64,000 nucleotides of DNA from Paenibacillus xylanexedens (lineage in GTDB: Bacteria > Bacillota > Bacilli > Paenibacillales > Paenibacillaceae): positions 1,927,276 to 1,991,275 of the forward strand of contig NZ_VEIO01000001.1 in the NCBI RefSeq assembly GCF_007680605.1, given 5' to 3'. The notes under the pieces were generated by a model, which did no database searches, was not told the DNA's origin, and saw only the letters and a list, made by a program, of their open reading frames with translations. The first letter of the stretch is position 1. Each line of letters opens with the position of its first letter. This document shows positions 36,304-46,717 of the stretch, piece after piece. Position numbers and translations under genes: made by a program.

Positions 36304-37920
36304 TTACATACGAACTCTTGCAGGCGCTTTATCTCGCACGAATTTACGGAAGGTAAAGACCAGCTTTAATTTGAGCAGATCATTCGTCTTTTTGAAATCC
36401 ATTTGCAGCAGACTGCCGATCTTCTCCATACGATAAGTTACCGTGTTGCGATGCACATATAGCTGTTTGGCTGCTTCATTAATTAAGCCATCATTTTCAA
36501 TAAAAGACTCCAGGGTGCTCATAAGTACCTGATTGGGATCACCGTCTCTGGCAAGTAATGGTTCAAGCACTTTATTACAATAATTCTCCATAATTTGTTC
36601 CGGCACGTGTTGGAAAACATACGCAAATTCCAACATCTCAAATTGCAGTGCACGATCCTTCATGCCAAGCCTCTGAGCCAGCTGACGTGTATCCAGACAC
36701 TCATGGTATGCTTCACGCAGTGAGGTCGGCTCATGCTTCATTTTGCTTATCCAAAAACGAGGCCCCGGTGCACCTTTGGCTTCTTGAGCTGTGAACACAT
36801 CCCCGAATCGATTCAGGAGAAAGGCGGACAACTCCTCACCATAATCACGCCCGGTCGGACAACTGTAGATGGACAGTATTCCTTCACTCATCTGAAAATG
36901 CTGGGAAGCCGTAAATTGCATGAGCGGATTGTACTGCAACTCACGATGAATCTGTTTGAGAAGTTTCCCCTCAGCGAAGACGTTAGGTTCAAGGGTGGTT
37001 AGCACACACTGATACGTTTCTCGAAAAAGGTGTACTCCTTTATTTTCGCTCAAAGTTATGAGCTCCTGCATTGTCAATTTCTGATCCATATATTGGCTCA
37101 GCAGCGTCCGCATTTCATCCTGAACCGTTGGGTTGATATGCTCGCGGTAGGTCATATCCATGTAAAAGGCGAGCACATCCGCCGCTTGCTGAAACAGTTC
37201 CTCCTCCGCTCGCAGAGACAAGGCAGAATCCGTGTACACCAGTAGGAAACCAAACTCCTCATCTTTTTGTTTGATCGGCACTCGATGGCAACTTCCCTGG
37301 TTCCATTTCACCCGGTGCATGACTGATTTCCAGGGCCAGCCTTGCGTGACCGCCTGGTCCGACATGACGTCATCGTTCGCATAGAGTACGTGCCCTCGCG
37401 AGCCGATGACGGCAACCGGATAGTTGAGGATCGTTGACATTTCAGCAAACACATTGCGATGTTGCTGCTGTTGTAAGGCAAACTGCATGAGTTTCTTTTG
37501 TTTCTGTACAACTTCATGCAATAGCCGATGACTGCGTTCATGTTCCGCTTTAAACAAGGCGTTCATCTGGTCAGAGAAAGTGAATTGAAACGGAAGCTCC
37601 AGAAGTGGCATCCGAAGTCGATCGGCCTCCTCAACGATGCCTTCTGGAATCGATTCCCAGAATCGTCCCAGCTTGATGCCGATTCCCGCACATCCACGTT
37701 CGTTCAGACGCTGCATTAATCGAAGCGCGTCTGTCTCACTGTCTTTGATCATAAAAGCAGTCGTAAACAACATTTCTCCAGATTTGATCCAATCTGCAAT
37801 GTCAGGAGCGTCCATGACGTTGACTGATTTCATCATCCGTGAAGTCCCTTCCCGACCCGCAATCAATTTCGCTTCGGACAGCGGGTATACCTGTAATGCT
37901 TCTTTAACGGTAAGCTGCAT
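36304..37920 (-). CDS. pucR: PucR-family transcriptional regulator
   Basis: A 538-aa activator/repressor of purine catabolism. The N-terminal PucR domain (about 1-125) has MQLTVKEALQVYPLSEAKLIAG and SGEMLFTTAFMI. A GAF-like middle part follows. The C-terminal PucR helix-turn-helix is near residues 475-530: EAAKQLYVHRNTVTYRMEKI. I chose the ATG eight bases after GGGAGG. It lies directly upstream of uraD in the same orientation and is the obvious candidate to control the purine operon, probably by sensing a purine degradation intermediate. Confidence 0.92.
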   Translation of the reverse strand: MQLTVKEALQVYPLSEAKLIAGREGTSRMMKSVNVMDAPDIADWIKSGEMLFTTAFMIKDSETDALRLMQRLNERGCAGIGIKLGRFWESIPEGIVEEADRLRMPLLELPFQFTFSDQMNALFKAEHERSHRLLHEVVQKQKKLMQFALQQQQHRNVFAEMSTILNYPVAVIGSRGHVLYANDDVMSDQAVTQGWPWKSVMHRVKWNQGSCHRVPIKQKDEEFGFLLVYTDSALSLRAEEELFQQAADVLAFYMDMTYREHINPTVQDEMRTLLSQYMDQKLTMQELITLSENKGVHLFRETYQCVLTTLEPNVFAEGKLLKQIHRELQYNPLMQFTASQHFQMSEGILSIYSCPTGRDYGEELSAFLLNRFGDVFTAQEAKGAPGPRFWISKMKHEPTSLREAYHECLDTRQLAQRLGMKDRALQFEMLEFAYVFQHVPEQIMENYCNKVLEPLLARDGDPNQVLMSTLESFIENDGLINEAAKQLYVHRNTVTYRMEKIGSLLQMDFKKTNDLLKLKLVFTFRKFVRDKAPARVRM

Positions 37921-38082
37921 GGACATGACCTCCCATATATTTAACGTAACTGTGTAAACGAATAGTTTAAAATGGCCTTTTAACTCCTTAACTACATAGA
38001 TTTAGGGATGAGGAATTGAAAATCTTCAATTATTTGTTAAGTATTATAACATCATTTTTCAAAAAGAAGCTTACATGAGAAA

Positions 38083-38142
38083 AAAAATAAACCTATGCCC
38101 TCCTGACACAACATCAACATGCTGTCATTAGACATAGGTTCT
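38083..38142 (-). terminator. Intrinsic terminator of the histidine kinase gene
   Basis: On the minus strand AACCTATG pairs with CATAGGTT, with inner TGACA/TGTCA pairing, followed by TTTATTTTTTTT. It lies about 60 bp after the kinase stop. Confidence 0.85.
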
Positions 38143-38198
38143 ACATATTTTTAATTAGCGTTTTATGCTCAGACATGGAGTCAAGCAAAGCCGATCGT

Positions 38199-40967
38199 TC
38201 AAATCTCCATCTTTTCTTGACTCATCCATAATTTCATGCGGGATAACACGTCTTTGATATTCAACGGTTTACTGAGATAGTCCGTGGCTCCGGCAGCGAT
38301 ACATTTCTCCCGATCTTCTTTCATCGCTTTTGCCGTGAGTGCAATGATGGGAATCTGAGTCAAACCGAGATGCTCTCTGATCCGGCGGGTGGTTTCATAT
38401 CCATCAAGTTCCGGCATCATGATATCCATAAGAATAACATCCGGCTGAAGTCCTCCTTGCTCTAACATCTCGAGACATTCCGTTCCATTCTGAGCAGAGA
38501 TCACCTTCATACCGTACTGCTCCAATGCATTCGCTAGCGCATATACGTTACGGATATCATCATCCACGACAAGAATCTGCCGCCCTCTAAATAACGATTC
38601 CTCCAGTGGAGTTAGCAAAATTTCCATTCCCTTCCTTTCCGACTCCATCTGAGGTGATGAAGGGAGGATACGTTCTTCTGCTATAGCACCGGCTGCCTCA
38701 TAAACAAACAGTCTAGAACCTTGCTCCTCCTGCGAAACCTCTTGACCTTTTCTATAGAGCGGGAGAAACAGCGTGAACACACTGCCTTGGCCCAATCGGC
38801 TCGTTGCCGAAATTGAACCGCCAAGTAATGAAGCGAGCGATTGAGAGATGGACAGCCCTAGTCCCGTACCGCCATATTTACGCGCCGTTGCTCCATCAGC
38901 CTGTTTAAATGCCTCAAAGATCTGGAGCAGTTTATCCTCCGCAATACCAATTCCCGTATCACTAACGGAAAAAGCAATAACTTCGGTTTCCTGATCGGCG
39001 TGTTCCGGGTCAGTCAGACGCACCTGAGAAATGGTCAGCGCCACTTCCCCTTCGCTGGTGAACTTAAACGCATTCGAGAGCAGGTTTCTAAGAATCTGAT
39101 GCATCCGCATTTCATCGGTTTCAATCGTAGTCGGAAGCGGACTTTGCAACTGAATACGAAAATCGATTTTTTTCTGTTCAGCTGTTTTCAAGAAATACTG
39201 ATTCATCACTTCAGGCAACGTGTCGAGGTAAACATCATCAAATTCTACTTCCATCTGTCCAGCCTCAACCTTCGACAGATCGAGAATATCGTTAATCAGG
39301 TTAAGTAAGTCTTTACCTGATCTGTGAATAACGGCTGCATAGTTCTGCTCCTCACCGCTCAAATGATGATGTTTGTTTTCCGCCAATATCTCGGACAGAA
39401 TCAACATGCTATTTAGTGGAGTTCGTAACTCATGCGACATATTCGCCAGAAATTCGGATTTATATCCCGAACTGATTCGTAGCTGATCCGCAGTTACTGC
39501 AAGCTCTTGAGCTGTATTTTCTGCTGCACCTTTCTGATTCTCCAAGCGTTCATTCAGCATAAACAACTCTTCCGTCTGCATCTGCAATTCTTCTGTCTGA
39601 GACTGCATCTCTTCGGTTTGGAGCTGCAGTTTCTCCGATTGTGCTTGTAACTCTTCGTTCAGGACCTGTGATTCATCGTAAAGATGCTGGAGTTCCATCC
39701 GGGTGACAGTAGAATGAAGTGAAACACCAAAGATTACTGCCAATTCTTTGATCAAATCTAGGGACTTCTCCGACATAGGCGTCATTGAAGCAAGTTCCAC
39801 TACAGCAATGGTCTTTCCTTCAAACAGGATAGGAACCACGGTGAGCGAATTTGCCGATGTATGACCCAGCCCGGAAGCTATACGAATGTAATTCTGGGGC
39901 AAATCATTCATTCGTAGCACCCTTTGCTCAATCGCACTTTGACCAACCAGCCCCTCACCTGGGGCGAGTGATATTTTGCCAAGAGAACGTTCCTTCTCAC
40001 CATCTCCAGCATATGCTGCCACGCGTAACAACCTGTTGTCTTTCCAGTGATACAGCACACTGTATGGAATCTCCAGCATCACTGCAAGCTCACTAAGGAA
40101 CAAGCGGGACAACCCCTCCACTGTAGTCGGATTTTGCAAAAGGGTAGCTACGCCCGTAAGTTGATCCTTGACGCGATTTTGCTCCTGTACTTCATCTAAC
40201 AGTTTATTGGTTTCATGACCAAGATCAGCCACTTCATCCTTTGTTCGTACACGAATACGTTGCTTCAAGTTGCCGCCTTTGGAAATATCGCTGATCGTTT
40301 GCTTCACCTCTTGAAGCGTTCTCACGATGTTGCCAGAAACAATAAAGGCTGCGGCAATGGACAACGCTGCAATCAGACCCCACAGAGTGTACATGATGGT
40401 CAGCAAAGTCGAGCTTCGCTCTGCCAAGTCTGTCACCCTTGCTTCTGTCAGCAAAATTTCGGTGTTGCGGAAGGTAGCAAGCTGGGACCGAAGCAGATCA
40501 ATTTCCGTTTTCCCCGGATCGGACTGAAAAAAAGCGAGAACCTTATCCTGATCCCCTTCTTTCTTGAGCTGAACAGATCGTTCACCGGCAATCTCAATCC
40601 AGCGGTTGATATGGGATTTAATATTTTGCAAGCTTTGTTGCTGTGCCGGATTATCACTGATCAGGGCAAATAACTGATCATAATTCGAATTCCATTCGGA
40701 AAGGCCCTGATCATAAGGCTCAAGATAACTTTCCTTACCGGTAAGCATAAAACCTCGCTGTCCTGTTTCCATATCCAATACGTTTTTCTCAATCGCGTTG
40801 GTCAGATTATGTACATCCAGATCATGATGACTAATAAAATCATTTTCCTTCTGCAACACATCGATTTGGGCCGAAAGAATCAGTAGTACTACACCAAATA
40901 AGAGCACAACCACAAGATAGCCCAATACAATTTTGGAGCGTATCGTAAATCTTCTCGTTTTAGACAA
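38199..40967 (-). CDS. Hybrid sensor histidine kinase (CHASE3-HAMP-GAF-HisKA-HATPase-REC)
   Basis: A 922-aa membrane kinase. A first membrane segment (about 13-34), an extracytoplasmic CHASE3 domain (about 40-180, with METGQRGFMLTG), a second membrane segment (about 190-212) and a HAMP domain lead to a GAF domain (about 280-430). A Gln/Glu/Leu-rich heptad coiled coil (about 435-510) precedes HisKA with the phospho-His in NMSHELRTPLNS. The ATP-binding N, G1 and G2 boxes (NLLSNAFKF, DTGIGI, GGTGLGLSIS) follow. The C-terminal receiver has ILVVDDD, LMDIMMPELDG and ALTAKA. The start is TTG seven bases after GGAGGG. It has no partner regulator nearby. Confidence 0.93.
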   Translation of the reverse strand: MSKTRRFTIRSKIVLGYLVVVLLFGVVLLILSAQIDVLQKENDFISHHDLDVHNLTNAIEKNVLDMETGQRGFMLTGKESYLEPYDQGLSEWNSNYDQLFALISDNPAQQQSLQNIKSHINRWIEIAGERSVQLKKEGDQDKVLAFFQSDPGKTEIDLLRSQLATFRNTEILLTEARVTDLAERSSTLLTIMYTLWGLIAALSIAAAFIVSGNIVRTLQEVKQTISDISKGGNLKQRIRVRTKDEVADLGHETNKLLDEVQEQNRVKDQLTGVATLLQNPTTVEGLSRLFLSELAVMLEIPYSVLYHWKDNRLLRVAAYAGDGEKERSLGKISLAPGEGLVGQSAIEQRVLRMNDLPQNYIRIASGLGHTSANSLTVVPILFEGKTIAVVELASMTPMSEKSLDLIKELAVIFGVSLHSTVTRMELQHLYDESQVLNEELQAQSEKLQLQTEEMQSQTEELQMQTEELFMLNERLENQKGAAENTAQELAVTADQLRISSGYKSEFLANMSHELRTPLNSMLILSEILAENKHHHLSGEEQNYAAVIHRSGKDLLNLINDILDLSKVEAGQMEVEFDDVYLDTLPEVMNQYFLKTAEQKKIDFRIQLQSPLPTTIETDEMRMHQILRNLLSNAFKFTSEGEVALTISQVRLTDPEHADQETEVIAFSVSDTGIGIAEDKLLQIFEAFKQADGATARKYGGTGLGLSISQSLASLLGGSISATSRLGQGSVFTLFLPLYRKGQEVSQEEQGSRLFVYEAAGAIAEERILPSSPQMESERKGMEILLTPLEESLFRGRQILVVDDDIRNVYALANALEQYGMKVISAQNGTECLEMLEQGGLQPDVILMDIMMPELDGYETTRRIREHLGLTQIPIIALTAKAMKEDREKCIAAGATDYLSKPLNIKDVLSRMKLWMSQEKMEI

Positions 40968-41080
40968 CGTGGAACCCTCCAAATATAGACGAATGCTGAA
41001 TCATTGCATGAAATCTGTTGCATTAGTATTTTATATGTATAGATATCAGCTGACAAGCAAAATATGTGATTACATAAGAA

Positions 41081-41106
41081 AAACGACCTGCTTTGCAGGC
41101 CGCTTT
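41081..41106 (-). terminator. Intrinsic terminator of fumC
   Basis: On the minus strand GCGGCCTGC-AAA-GCAGGTCGT forms a short GC-rich stem followed by TTTTTC. It lies about 60 bp after the fumC stop. Confidence 0.75.
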
Positions 41107-41163
41107 TACGGGACTTTATTCATAGACATTTAGAATTGACACTTATAGGAGTTTAAAATCAGT

Positions 41164-42552
41164 TTAGGCCTTTGGTGCAATCATTTTAGCCGGGTCTACA
41201 TATTGATCGAATTGTTCCTCTGTAAGAAGTCCGGTTTGTAACGCCGCTTCCTTCAGGGACAAACCTTCTTTATGAGCAAGCTTTGCAATTTTAGCTGCAT
41301 TCTCATATCCAATATGAGGATTGAGTGCAGTTACCAGCATAAGCGAGTTATCCAGATTGTGTTTGATCTGATCCAGGTTCGGCTCAATACCCACTGCACA
41401 CTTGTCATTAAATGCAACAATAGAGTCAGCAAGCAACTGTACAGACTGCAGGAAATTATAGATGATGACAGGCTTGAATACGTTCAGTTCAAAATTACCT
41501 TGGCTCGCCGCGAATCCAATCGCCGCATCGTTACCCATCACTTGTGTCACAACCATCGTGATCGCTTCGCTCTGTGTCGGGTTCACTTTACCTGGCATAA
41601 TCGAGCTGCCCGGCTCGTTCTCAGGGATACGAATCTCACCGAGACCGCTACGCGGACCGCTTGCAAGCCAGCGTACGTCATTGGCGATTTTCATCATATC
41701 TGCTGCAAGCGCTTTTACTGCACCGTGAGCATACACCACTTCATCATGGCTGGTCAGAGCGTGGAATTTGTTCGGTGCAGATACGAAATCTTTACCTGTA
41801 TGTTTACCAATCTCCTTGGCTGTTAGATCACCGAAGTCAGGATGCGCGTTAATTCCGGTTCCTACAGCCGTACCCCCAATCGCAAGCTCCTTCATGTACT
41901 CTACGCTTTCGCGGATCATACGTTCACTCTTACCGAGCATAGCTTCCCAGCCGCTAATCTCTTGGCCAAGCGTAATTGGCGTAGCATCCTGAAGGTGAGT
42001 ACGTCCAATTTTGATGATATCCTTAAACGCTTCCACTTTTTCCGCAAAAGTCGCTTTCAACACCGCAATTGCTGGCAACAACTGATCTTCCACCGCAAGA
42101 ACGCCCGCGACATGCAGCGCTGTTGGGAAGGTGTCGTTGGAGCTTTGCGACATATTAACATCATCATTCGGATGCAGGCGCTCTTCTTTACCTTTTTGCT
42201 CCAGCAGTTGATTACCCAAGTTAGCAATGACTTCATTCACGTTCATGTTGGATTGAGTACCGCTACCCGTCTGCCATACAACCAGTGGGAAGTGATCATC
42301 AATACGTCCTGCAATAATCTCGTCAGCCGCATAAGCAATCGCATCTGCTTTCGCCGCTGATAATTTGCCTAATTTATGATTACTGGCCGCAGCACTTTTT
42401 TTCAAAATGGCCAGAGCACGCACCAATTCCATCGGCATATGCTCGCGTCCAATCGGGAAATTTTCCTTGCTGCGCTGCGTCTGAGCGCCCCACAGCCTGT
42501 CGGCTGGTACTTTCATTTCGCCTAACGTATCTCTCTCAATGCGGTATTCCAC
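41164..42552 (-). CDS. fumC: Fumarate hydratase class II FumC
   Basis: Converts fumarate and L-malate in the TCA cycle. The protein has 462 aa from the GTG chosen, the same length as Bacillus subtilis FumC. The [13 protein letters not shown] signature lies near residue 316, [16 protein letters not shown] near 183 and [14 protein letters not shown] near 97. The GTG follows GGAGGAGG; the open frame extends 23 codons further without a family match. The gene appears monocistronic. Confidence 0.96.
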   Translation of the reverse strand: MEYRIERDTLGEMKVPADRLWGAQTQRSKENFPIGREHMPMELVRALAILKKSAAASNHKLGKLSAAKADAIAYAADEIIAGRIDDHFPLVVWQTGSGTQSNMNVNEVIANLGNQLLEQKGKEERLHPNDDVNMSQSSNDTFPTALHVAGVLAVEDQLLPAIAVLKATFAEKVEAFKDIIKIGRTHLQDATPITLGQEISGWEAMLGKSERMIRESVEYMKELAIGGTAVGTGINAHPDFGDLTAKEIGKHTGKDFVSAPNKFHALTSHDEVVYAHGAVKALAADMMKIANDVRWLASGPRSGLGEIRIPENEPGSSIMPGKVNPTQSEAITMVVTQVMGNDAAIGFAASQGNFELNVFKPVIIYNFLQSVQLLADSIVAFNDKCAVGIEPNLDQIKHNLDNSLMLVTALNPHIGYENAAKIAKLAHKEGLSLKEAALQTGLLTEEQFDQYVDPAKMIAPKA

Positions 42553-42709
42553 TTGCTTGTCCTCCTCCAAAATGTTGGTCTGGGTCTCTACAAAGCTTGT
42601 GTATCTCGTCATATTATACATGATTTACGAACAGGTTTTCACCTTTTCGACAAAATTGTAAGCGTAGCGCAAAACGAATAGGTCGGAAGCGAGTTCAATC
42701 TATCCGGTT

Positions 42710-43720
42710 TTATTTTTGAGCAGCAATCGGATACAAACGGCTGGTTTGTTCATACAGTTCACCTGGCTGTAATCCAACGAGACCACTCTCTTCTGGGGAA
42801 ACCCCTTCCACATTCGGGGCATTAACCAGATTCATCTGTGGTTCCGGACAGAAAAATTCATTGCAGGCATTGTTGTTCCAGATCATCCAATGTTTATAGG
42901 ACGTGCCTACATCGTACACCAGTTTGTCTCCTGTGCGATGATCTGTCAGTTCCATGTAATTGCGGCCATTTTGCGGCTCAGCAGTATAGTGGTTATCCAT
43001 CGCTGCAAAAAACGGATTAACTCCGCCCTGTTTAAGTTGTTCTTCCTCCGTTGTAAGCGGTTGAAATTGTCCTGTCGGCAACGAACGCTCGTTTAATTCA
43101 CGGCGCTGGCCAATCGTCACTTTGGCTGTATAATCCGAAGACTGGCTATCCGGTGCAAAAGGAACTTTGATTGCTGTATGGAAAGCAAACAGGTTCGGCA
43201 TATATTCTGAGCCCGTATTGTTCACGATTAACTGCTGCTGCAGACCATGACTGCTCAATGAATAACGAAGCGTTACACTGAAGGTAAACGGCAGATATTT
43301 GTAAAAAGCATGGCCTTCTCCGATGTTTTGGCTGAGCGTAACATAGCTCTCCAGATCGTTAGAGCCGAATCCCTCAACCGTCCACGGCGCATCATGCAAA
43401 AATCCGTGCAAATGGTTGCCTGTTGCAGGTTCGTTAATCGGCAGTTGATAGACTTTGCCATTCCATGGGAAACGTCCGTCTTCATACCGGTTTGGCGGAG
43501 ATAGAATCGGAATACCATATACGGCAGGCGCCGCCATAAATTCATCCATCTGATCCTGATCCGGCTCGCGCAGGTAGCTGTATCCTTTTTCCGTATCCCG
43601 AAAAGCTACCAGGTTCGCGCCAACGCTCGGAATAACCGCTGCTTCAAATGAACCAAAGCGCAGCCATACCGCGGGAATGCCGCCAAATTGTTCTTCGAAC
43701 GCTGTATTCTGTTGTGTCAT
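42710..43720 (-). CDS. Aldose 1-epimerase family protein
   Basis: A 336-aa beta-sandwich mutarotase-like protein. Typical positions are visible: the conserved Arg/Tyr in PPNRYEDGRFPWNGKVYQL near residue 78, HLHGFLHDAPW near 100 with the catalytic His, and NLFAFHTAIKVPF near 180 with the second His. A Glu in FFCPEPQMNLVNAP near residue 292 may be the general base. The start follows GCAGGAGG. It interconverts sugar anomers; which sugar is unknown. It lies alone on the minus strand. Confidence 0.87.
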   Translation of the reverse strand: MTQQNTAFEEQFGGIPAVWLRFGSFEAAVIPSVGANLVAFRDTEKGYSYLREPDQDQMDEFMAAPAVYGIPILSPPNRYEDGRFPWNGKVYQLPINEPATGNHLHGFLHDAPWTVEGFGSNDLESYVTLSQNIGEGHAFYKYLPFTFSVTLRYSLSSHGLQQQLIVNNTGSEYMPNLFAFHTAIKVPFAPDSQSSDYTAKVTIGQRRELNERSLPTGQFQPLTTEEEQLKQGGVNPFFAAMDNHYTAEPQNGRNYMELTDHRTGDKLVYDVGTSYKHWMIWNNNACNEFFCPEPQMNLVNAPNVEGVSPEESGLVGLQPGELYEQTSRLYPIAAQK

Positions 43721-43846
43721 CGTTATATGTACCTCCTGCATACTAAGGTTATATTATACGGCTCGACTATATCATGATTGCGCATAAAAGAACAATCTGA
43801 GATCGAGAACAAATTAAACATGCGAGCGCAAAAGAGCGCAAAACAA

Positions 43847-43872
43847 AAGACAGCTGTTCGATCAGCTGCCTT
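43847..43872 (-). terminator. Intrinsic terminator of the MBL-fold gene
   Basis: On the minus strand AAGGCAGCTG-ATCGAA-CAGCTGTCTT forms a stem followed by TTGTTTTG. Confidence 0.75.
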
Positions 43873-43944
43873 GATCACTCATTGTTAGACTTTGTTGAGC
43901 TTTATCGTTTTCCAAGTCACCCACGAGTGAGTGTCTATGTTGTC

Positions 43945-44754
43945 TCATTCTACATACTTGCCCTGTTTGGGTACCGTATCTTCTTCAAAATGCATGTCGA
44001 GATCTCTTAGCGATTCACGTAACATCTCTCCGCTTAACATATGTCCATGCCCAGTCACAACCGTTCTCGGCTCCAGTTGCCTGATACGCTGAACCGATTC
44101 ATGTGCTTCCTCCCAATCCGTTGTAAAATACGCCGGAGGGCCGTGTAACTGTTTGTCCTGAAGCAGAACACTCCAGAGCGATTCCTGTTTGACCGAGACA
44201 ATCGCATCACCCGCAATCAGTAATCGATCTGCTTCGCGGAACAAGGATATATGCCCCGGTGTATGACCTGGCGTATGAATCCAGTTCCAATCCTTTGCGC
44301 CGGGCACCGTATGATCTTGGGGTAGACTGAATACCCGATCATCCAGATTAATCGCTTCGTTTGGATACGTAAATGACAACTGCGCCATAAGGCCCCCACC
44401 CACGGAAGGGTCTGCAGGAGGATAATTTTTCAAACCTGTGAGATAGGGTATCTCTGACGGATGAGCGTATACCGGCACTCCCCAGAATTGCTCCAGTTCA
44501 ATTACCGTTCCCACATGATCAAAATGACCATGCGTTAAAATAATGGCAGACGGCGGACCTTGAAAACGCTCGGTTGCCACATCAACAATGTGATTCGTGA
44601 ATTTTGACATTCCTGTGTCCACGAGGACCCAGCTCCTGCTTCCCGGTTTTCCAATGAACACGACATTCACAAAAAGGGTACGCAAGCTCAAAATATCAGG
44701 AGCAATTTCCTCAATGCTGGTCATTCCTGATGTAATCAGATTGTCAGATGCCAT
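43945..44754 (-). CDS. MBL-fold metallo-hydrolase
   Basis: A 269-aa metallo-beta-lactamase-superfamily hydrolase. The metal-binding motif is LTHGHFDHVGT near residue 75, with the later His in HTPGHTPGHISLF near 163, Asp in LLIAGDAIVS near 178 and His in VVTGHGHML near 235. No signal peptide is seen. The start follows GGGAGG. The family includes hydroxyacylglutathione hydrolase-like thioesterases and many uncharacterised enzymes, so the substrate is not predictable. No partner gene is nearby. Confidence 0.88.
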   Translation of the reverse strand: MASDNLITSGMTSIEEIAPDILSLRTLFVNVVFIGKPGSRSWVLVDTGMSKFTNHIVDVATERFQGPPSAIILTHGHFDHVGTVIELEQFWGVPVYAHPSEIPYLTGLKNYPPADPSVGGGLMAQLSFTYPNEAINLDDRVFSLPQDHTVPGAKDWNWIHTPGHTPGHISLFREADRLLIAGDAIVSVKQESLWSVLLQDKQLHGPPAYFTTDWEEAHESVQRIRQLEPRTVVTGHGHMLSGEMLRESLRDLDMHFEEDTVPKQGKYVE

Positions 44755-44842
44755 TCACGATTACCTCCCATCAGGCGAATTGTCTCTCTGGTTTAGTTCA
44801 TCTCGTAGACTTCCCTTTTCTGGAACATCTATTCGGAATCTC

Positions 44843-44890
44843 AAAAATAAAAATAGACGGCACGAGCCCTCCTCAGGGCACACACCGTCT
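44843..44890 (-). terminator. Intrinsic terminator after the 88-aa gene
   Basis: On the minus strand AGACGG...GCCCT pairs with AGGGC...CCGTCT, followed by ATTTTTATTTTT. Confidence 0.85.
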
Positions 44891-44938
44891 AGTATAGTCA
44901 GGTAACTCGGACAATAGAACAAGAACATTTACTTTACG

Positions 44939-45205
44939 TTAAGCGGGGTATGCATCCAAGGCTGCATCAAGCAATTGATTGTACAAATCATCGTCATTTT
45001 CAAGCAACTCGTCCATTTTTAGCAACTCTTCTTCGTCACCCGATTGTTCCGTGAAGTGCAGGCTATAGTCCCAATCCTTGCCGTTCTTGCTCATAAACGT
45101 AATTTCATATACGGATTTATCACCATCTGTCTTGAACACCGTGCTTCCTACGAAACTTTTTTCATCCTCACGACGCATTTCTGCGCGAATAATTTCAATA
45201 CTCAC
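44939..45205 (-). CDS. Hypothetical acidic protein, 88 aa
   Basis: I do not recognise this family by name. The protein is small, soluble and acidic, with a beta-rich first part (EITFMSKNGKDWDYSLHF) and an Asp/Glu-rich helical C-terminus (EELLKMDELLENDDDLYN). The start is GTG, eight bases after GGAGAG. It is a single-gene unit with a good terminator. Codon use matches the neighbours. Confidence 0.75.
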   Translation of the reverse strand: MSIEIIRAEMRREDEKSFVGSTVFKTDGDKSVYEITFMSKNGKDWDYSLHFTEQSGDEEELLKMDELLENDDDLYNQLLDAALDAYPA

Positions 45206-45470
45206 TTTTATACTCTCCTTTAATCTCTCGTTTAAAGCCTCACTTCAATAAATCTTCGATTCAAGCGTCCAAAAAACTCTCTTTTGGTGCTTTTCTCCAA
45301 CTTTCTGGCAAAGCTGTTTGGTAATTATTATTGGTTAATTGTACAATATATATCGTAGCAACGTATACATTATTCAATGAAGGCCCTATGCTGAATCCTC
45401 ACAAACTTCAAAGAGGACTATAATAGACCGCCAGCTACGATATTCATATCACATTGGAGGAAAAAATAGC

Positions 45471-46703
45471 ATGAACAATTTTGAATCGAATCTGCAACAA
45501 TATGCTGAACTGGCTGTCAAAGTAGGTGTCAATGTCCACCCTGGACAAACATTAGTCGTAAATGCGCCAATCACGGCAGCTCATTTTGTACGATTGATCG
45601 TTAAAGCTGCCTACAACACGGGTGCAAAACTGGTCAAAGTCAACTGGAGTGACGAAACCGTTACCCGTCTTCATTATGATCTAGCGCCGGATGAAGCGTT
45701 CTCCATTGAGCCTAAATGGTTTGCAGGTGAAATGACGGAGCTTGTTGAAGAAGGTGCGGCAATCCTGCACGTTATCGCGGAAAATCCGGATCTGCTAAAC
45801 GGAGTTGCACAGGATCGCATCGTAACGAGTCAGAAAGTGCGCGGCAAAGCGCTGGAGAAATATCGTGCCTATCAAATGGCTGATAAATTCAGCTGGTCGA
45901 TCGTTGCTGTCCCTTCCCCTGAATGGGCCGCTAAAGTATTCCCGGATCTGCCTGAAGCGCAGCAAGTAGACCGTCTATGGGATGTTATTTTTAAAACGGT
46001 ACGAATCGGTGAAAAGGATGCTGTCGCAGAATGGAAAACTCACCTGCAAAACCTTGACTCCCGCGCTGATCTGCTGAACAGCAAAAAATATAAAAAACTT
46101 CACTACACCGCGCCGGGTACAGACCTGACGATTGAGCTTCCCGAAGGTCATATCTGGGTATCCGGAGGCAGTGTAAACGAGCAAGGACATGTATTTATTG
46201 CCAATATGCCTACAGAGGAAGTCTTCACGGCTCCGCTGAAAACCGGTGTAAACGGTACCGTCCGCAGTACGAAACCACTCAGTTACGGTGGCAATCTGAT
46301 TGACGGCTTCTCTCTCACATTTGAGAATGGACGCATTGTTGACTACACTGCTGAGCAAGGTCTGGACGCGCTGAAAAACCTGGTCGAAATGGATGAAGGC
46401 GCACATTATCTAGGCGAGGTTGCCCTTGTTCCACATCAATCTCCAATTTCGGACACGAACATTCTGTTCTACAATACATTGTTTGATGAAAATGCATCCA
46501 ATCACTTGGCAATCGGTAATGCCTACGCTTTCTGTCTGGAAGGCGGCAAAACGATGTCCAAGGAAGAGCTGATCGAACATGGCATGAACTCCAGTCTGAC
46601 TCACGTTGATTTCATGATTGGTTCAGGTGAGATGAACATCAACGGCGTAACTTCCGAAGGTGCAGAAGAACCGATCTTCGTGAACGGCAACTGGGCATTC
46701 TAA
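45471..46703 (+). CDS. M29-family aminopeptidase, copy 1
   Basis: A 410-aa metal-dependent aminopeptidase of the AmpS/AmpT/PepS type. Conserved metal-site positions are visible: the Glu in ANMPTEEVFTAP near residue 250, LGEVALVP near 316, HLAIGNAY near 345 and THVDFMIGS near 376. No signal peptide is seen, so it is cytosolic and probably trims peptides. The ATG follows GGAGG by ten bases. It stands directly before a close paralogue, with a terminator between. Confidence 0.93.
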   Translation: MNNFESNLQQYAELAVKVGVNVHPGQTLVVNAPITAAHFVRLIVKAAYNTGAKLVKVNWSDETVTRLHYDLAPDEAFSIEPKWFAGEMTELVEEGAAILHVIAENPDLLNGVAQDRIVTSQKVRGKALEKYRAYQMADKFSWSIVAVPSPEWAAKVFPDLPEAQQVDRLWDVIFKTVRIGEKDAVAEWKTHLQNLDSRADLLNSKKYKKLHYTAPGTDLTIELPEGHIWVSGGSVNEQGHVFIANMPTEEVFTAPLKTGVNGTVRSTKPLSYGGNLIDGFSLTFENGRIVDYTAEQGLDALKNLVEMDEGAHYLGEVALVPHQSPISDTNILFYNTLFDENASNHLAIGNAYAFCLEGGKTMSKEELIEHGMNSSLTHVDFMIGSGEMNINGVTSEGAEEPIFVNGNWAF

Positions 46704-46717
46704 TTTGCTCCATGCAT

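Noticed and set aside
41272..41826. 184-codon open frame on the plus strand
   Set aside because: Antisense to the strongly conserved fumC gene; no family features or ribosome site.
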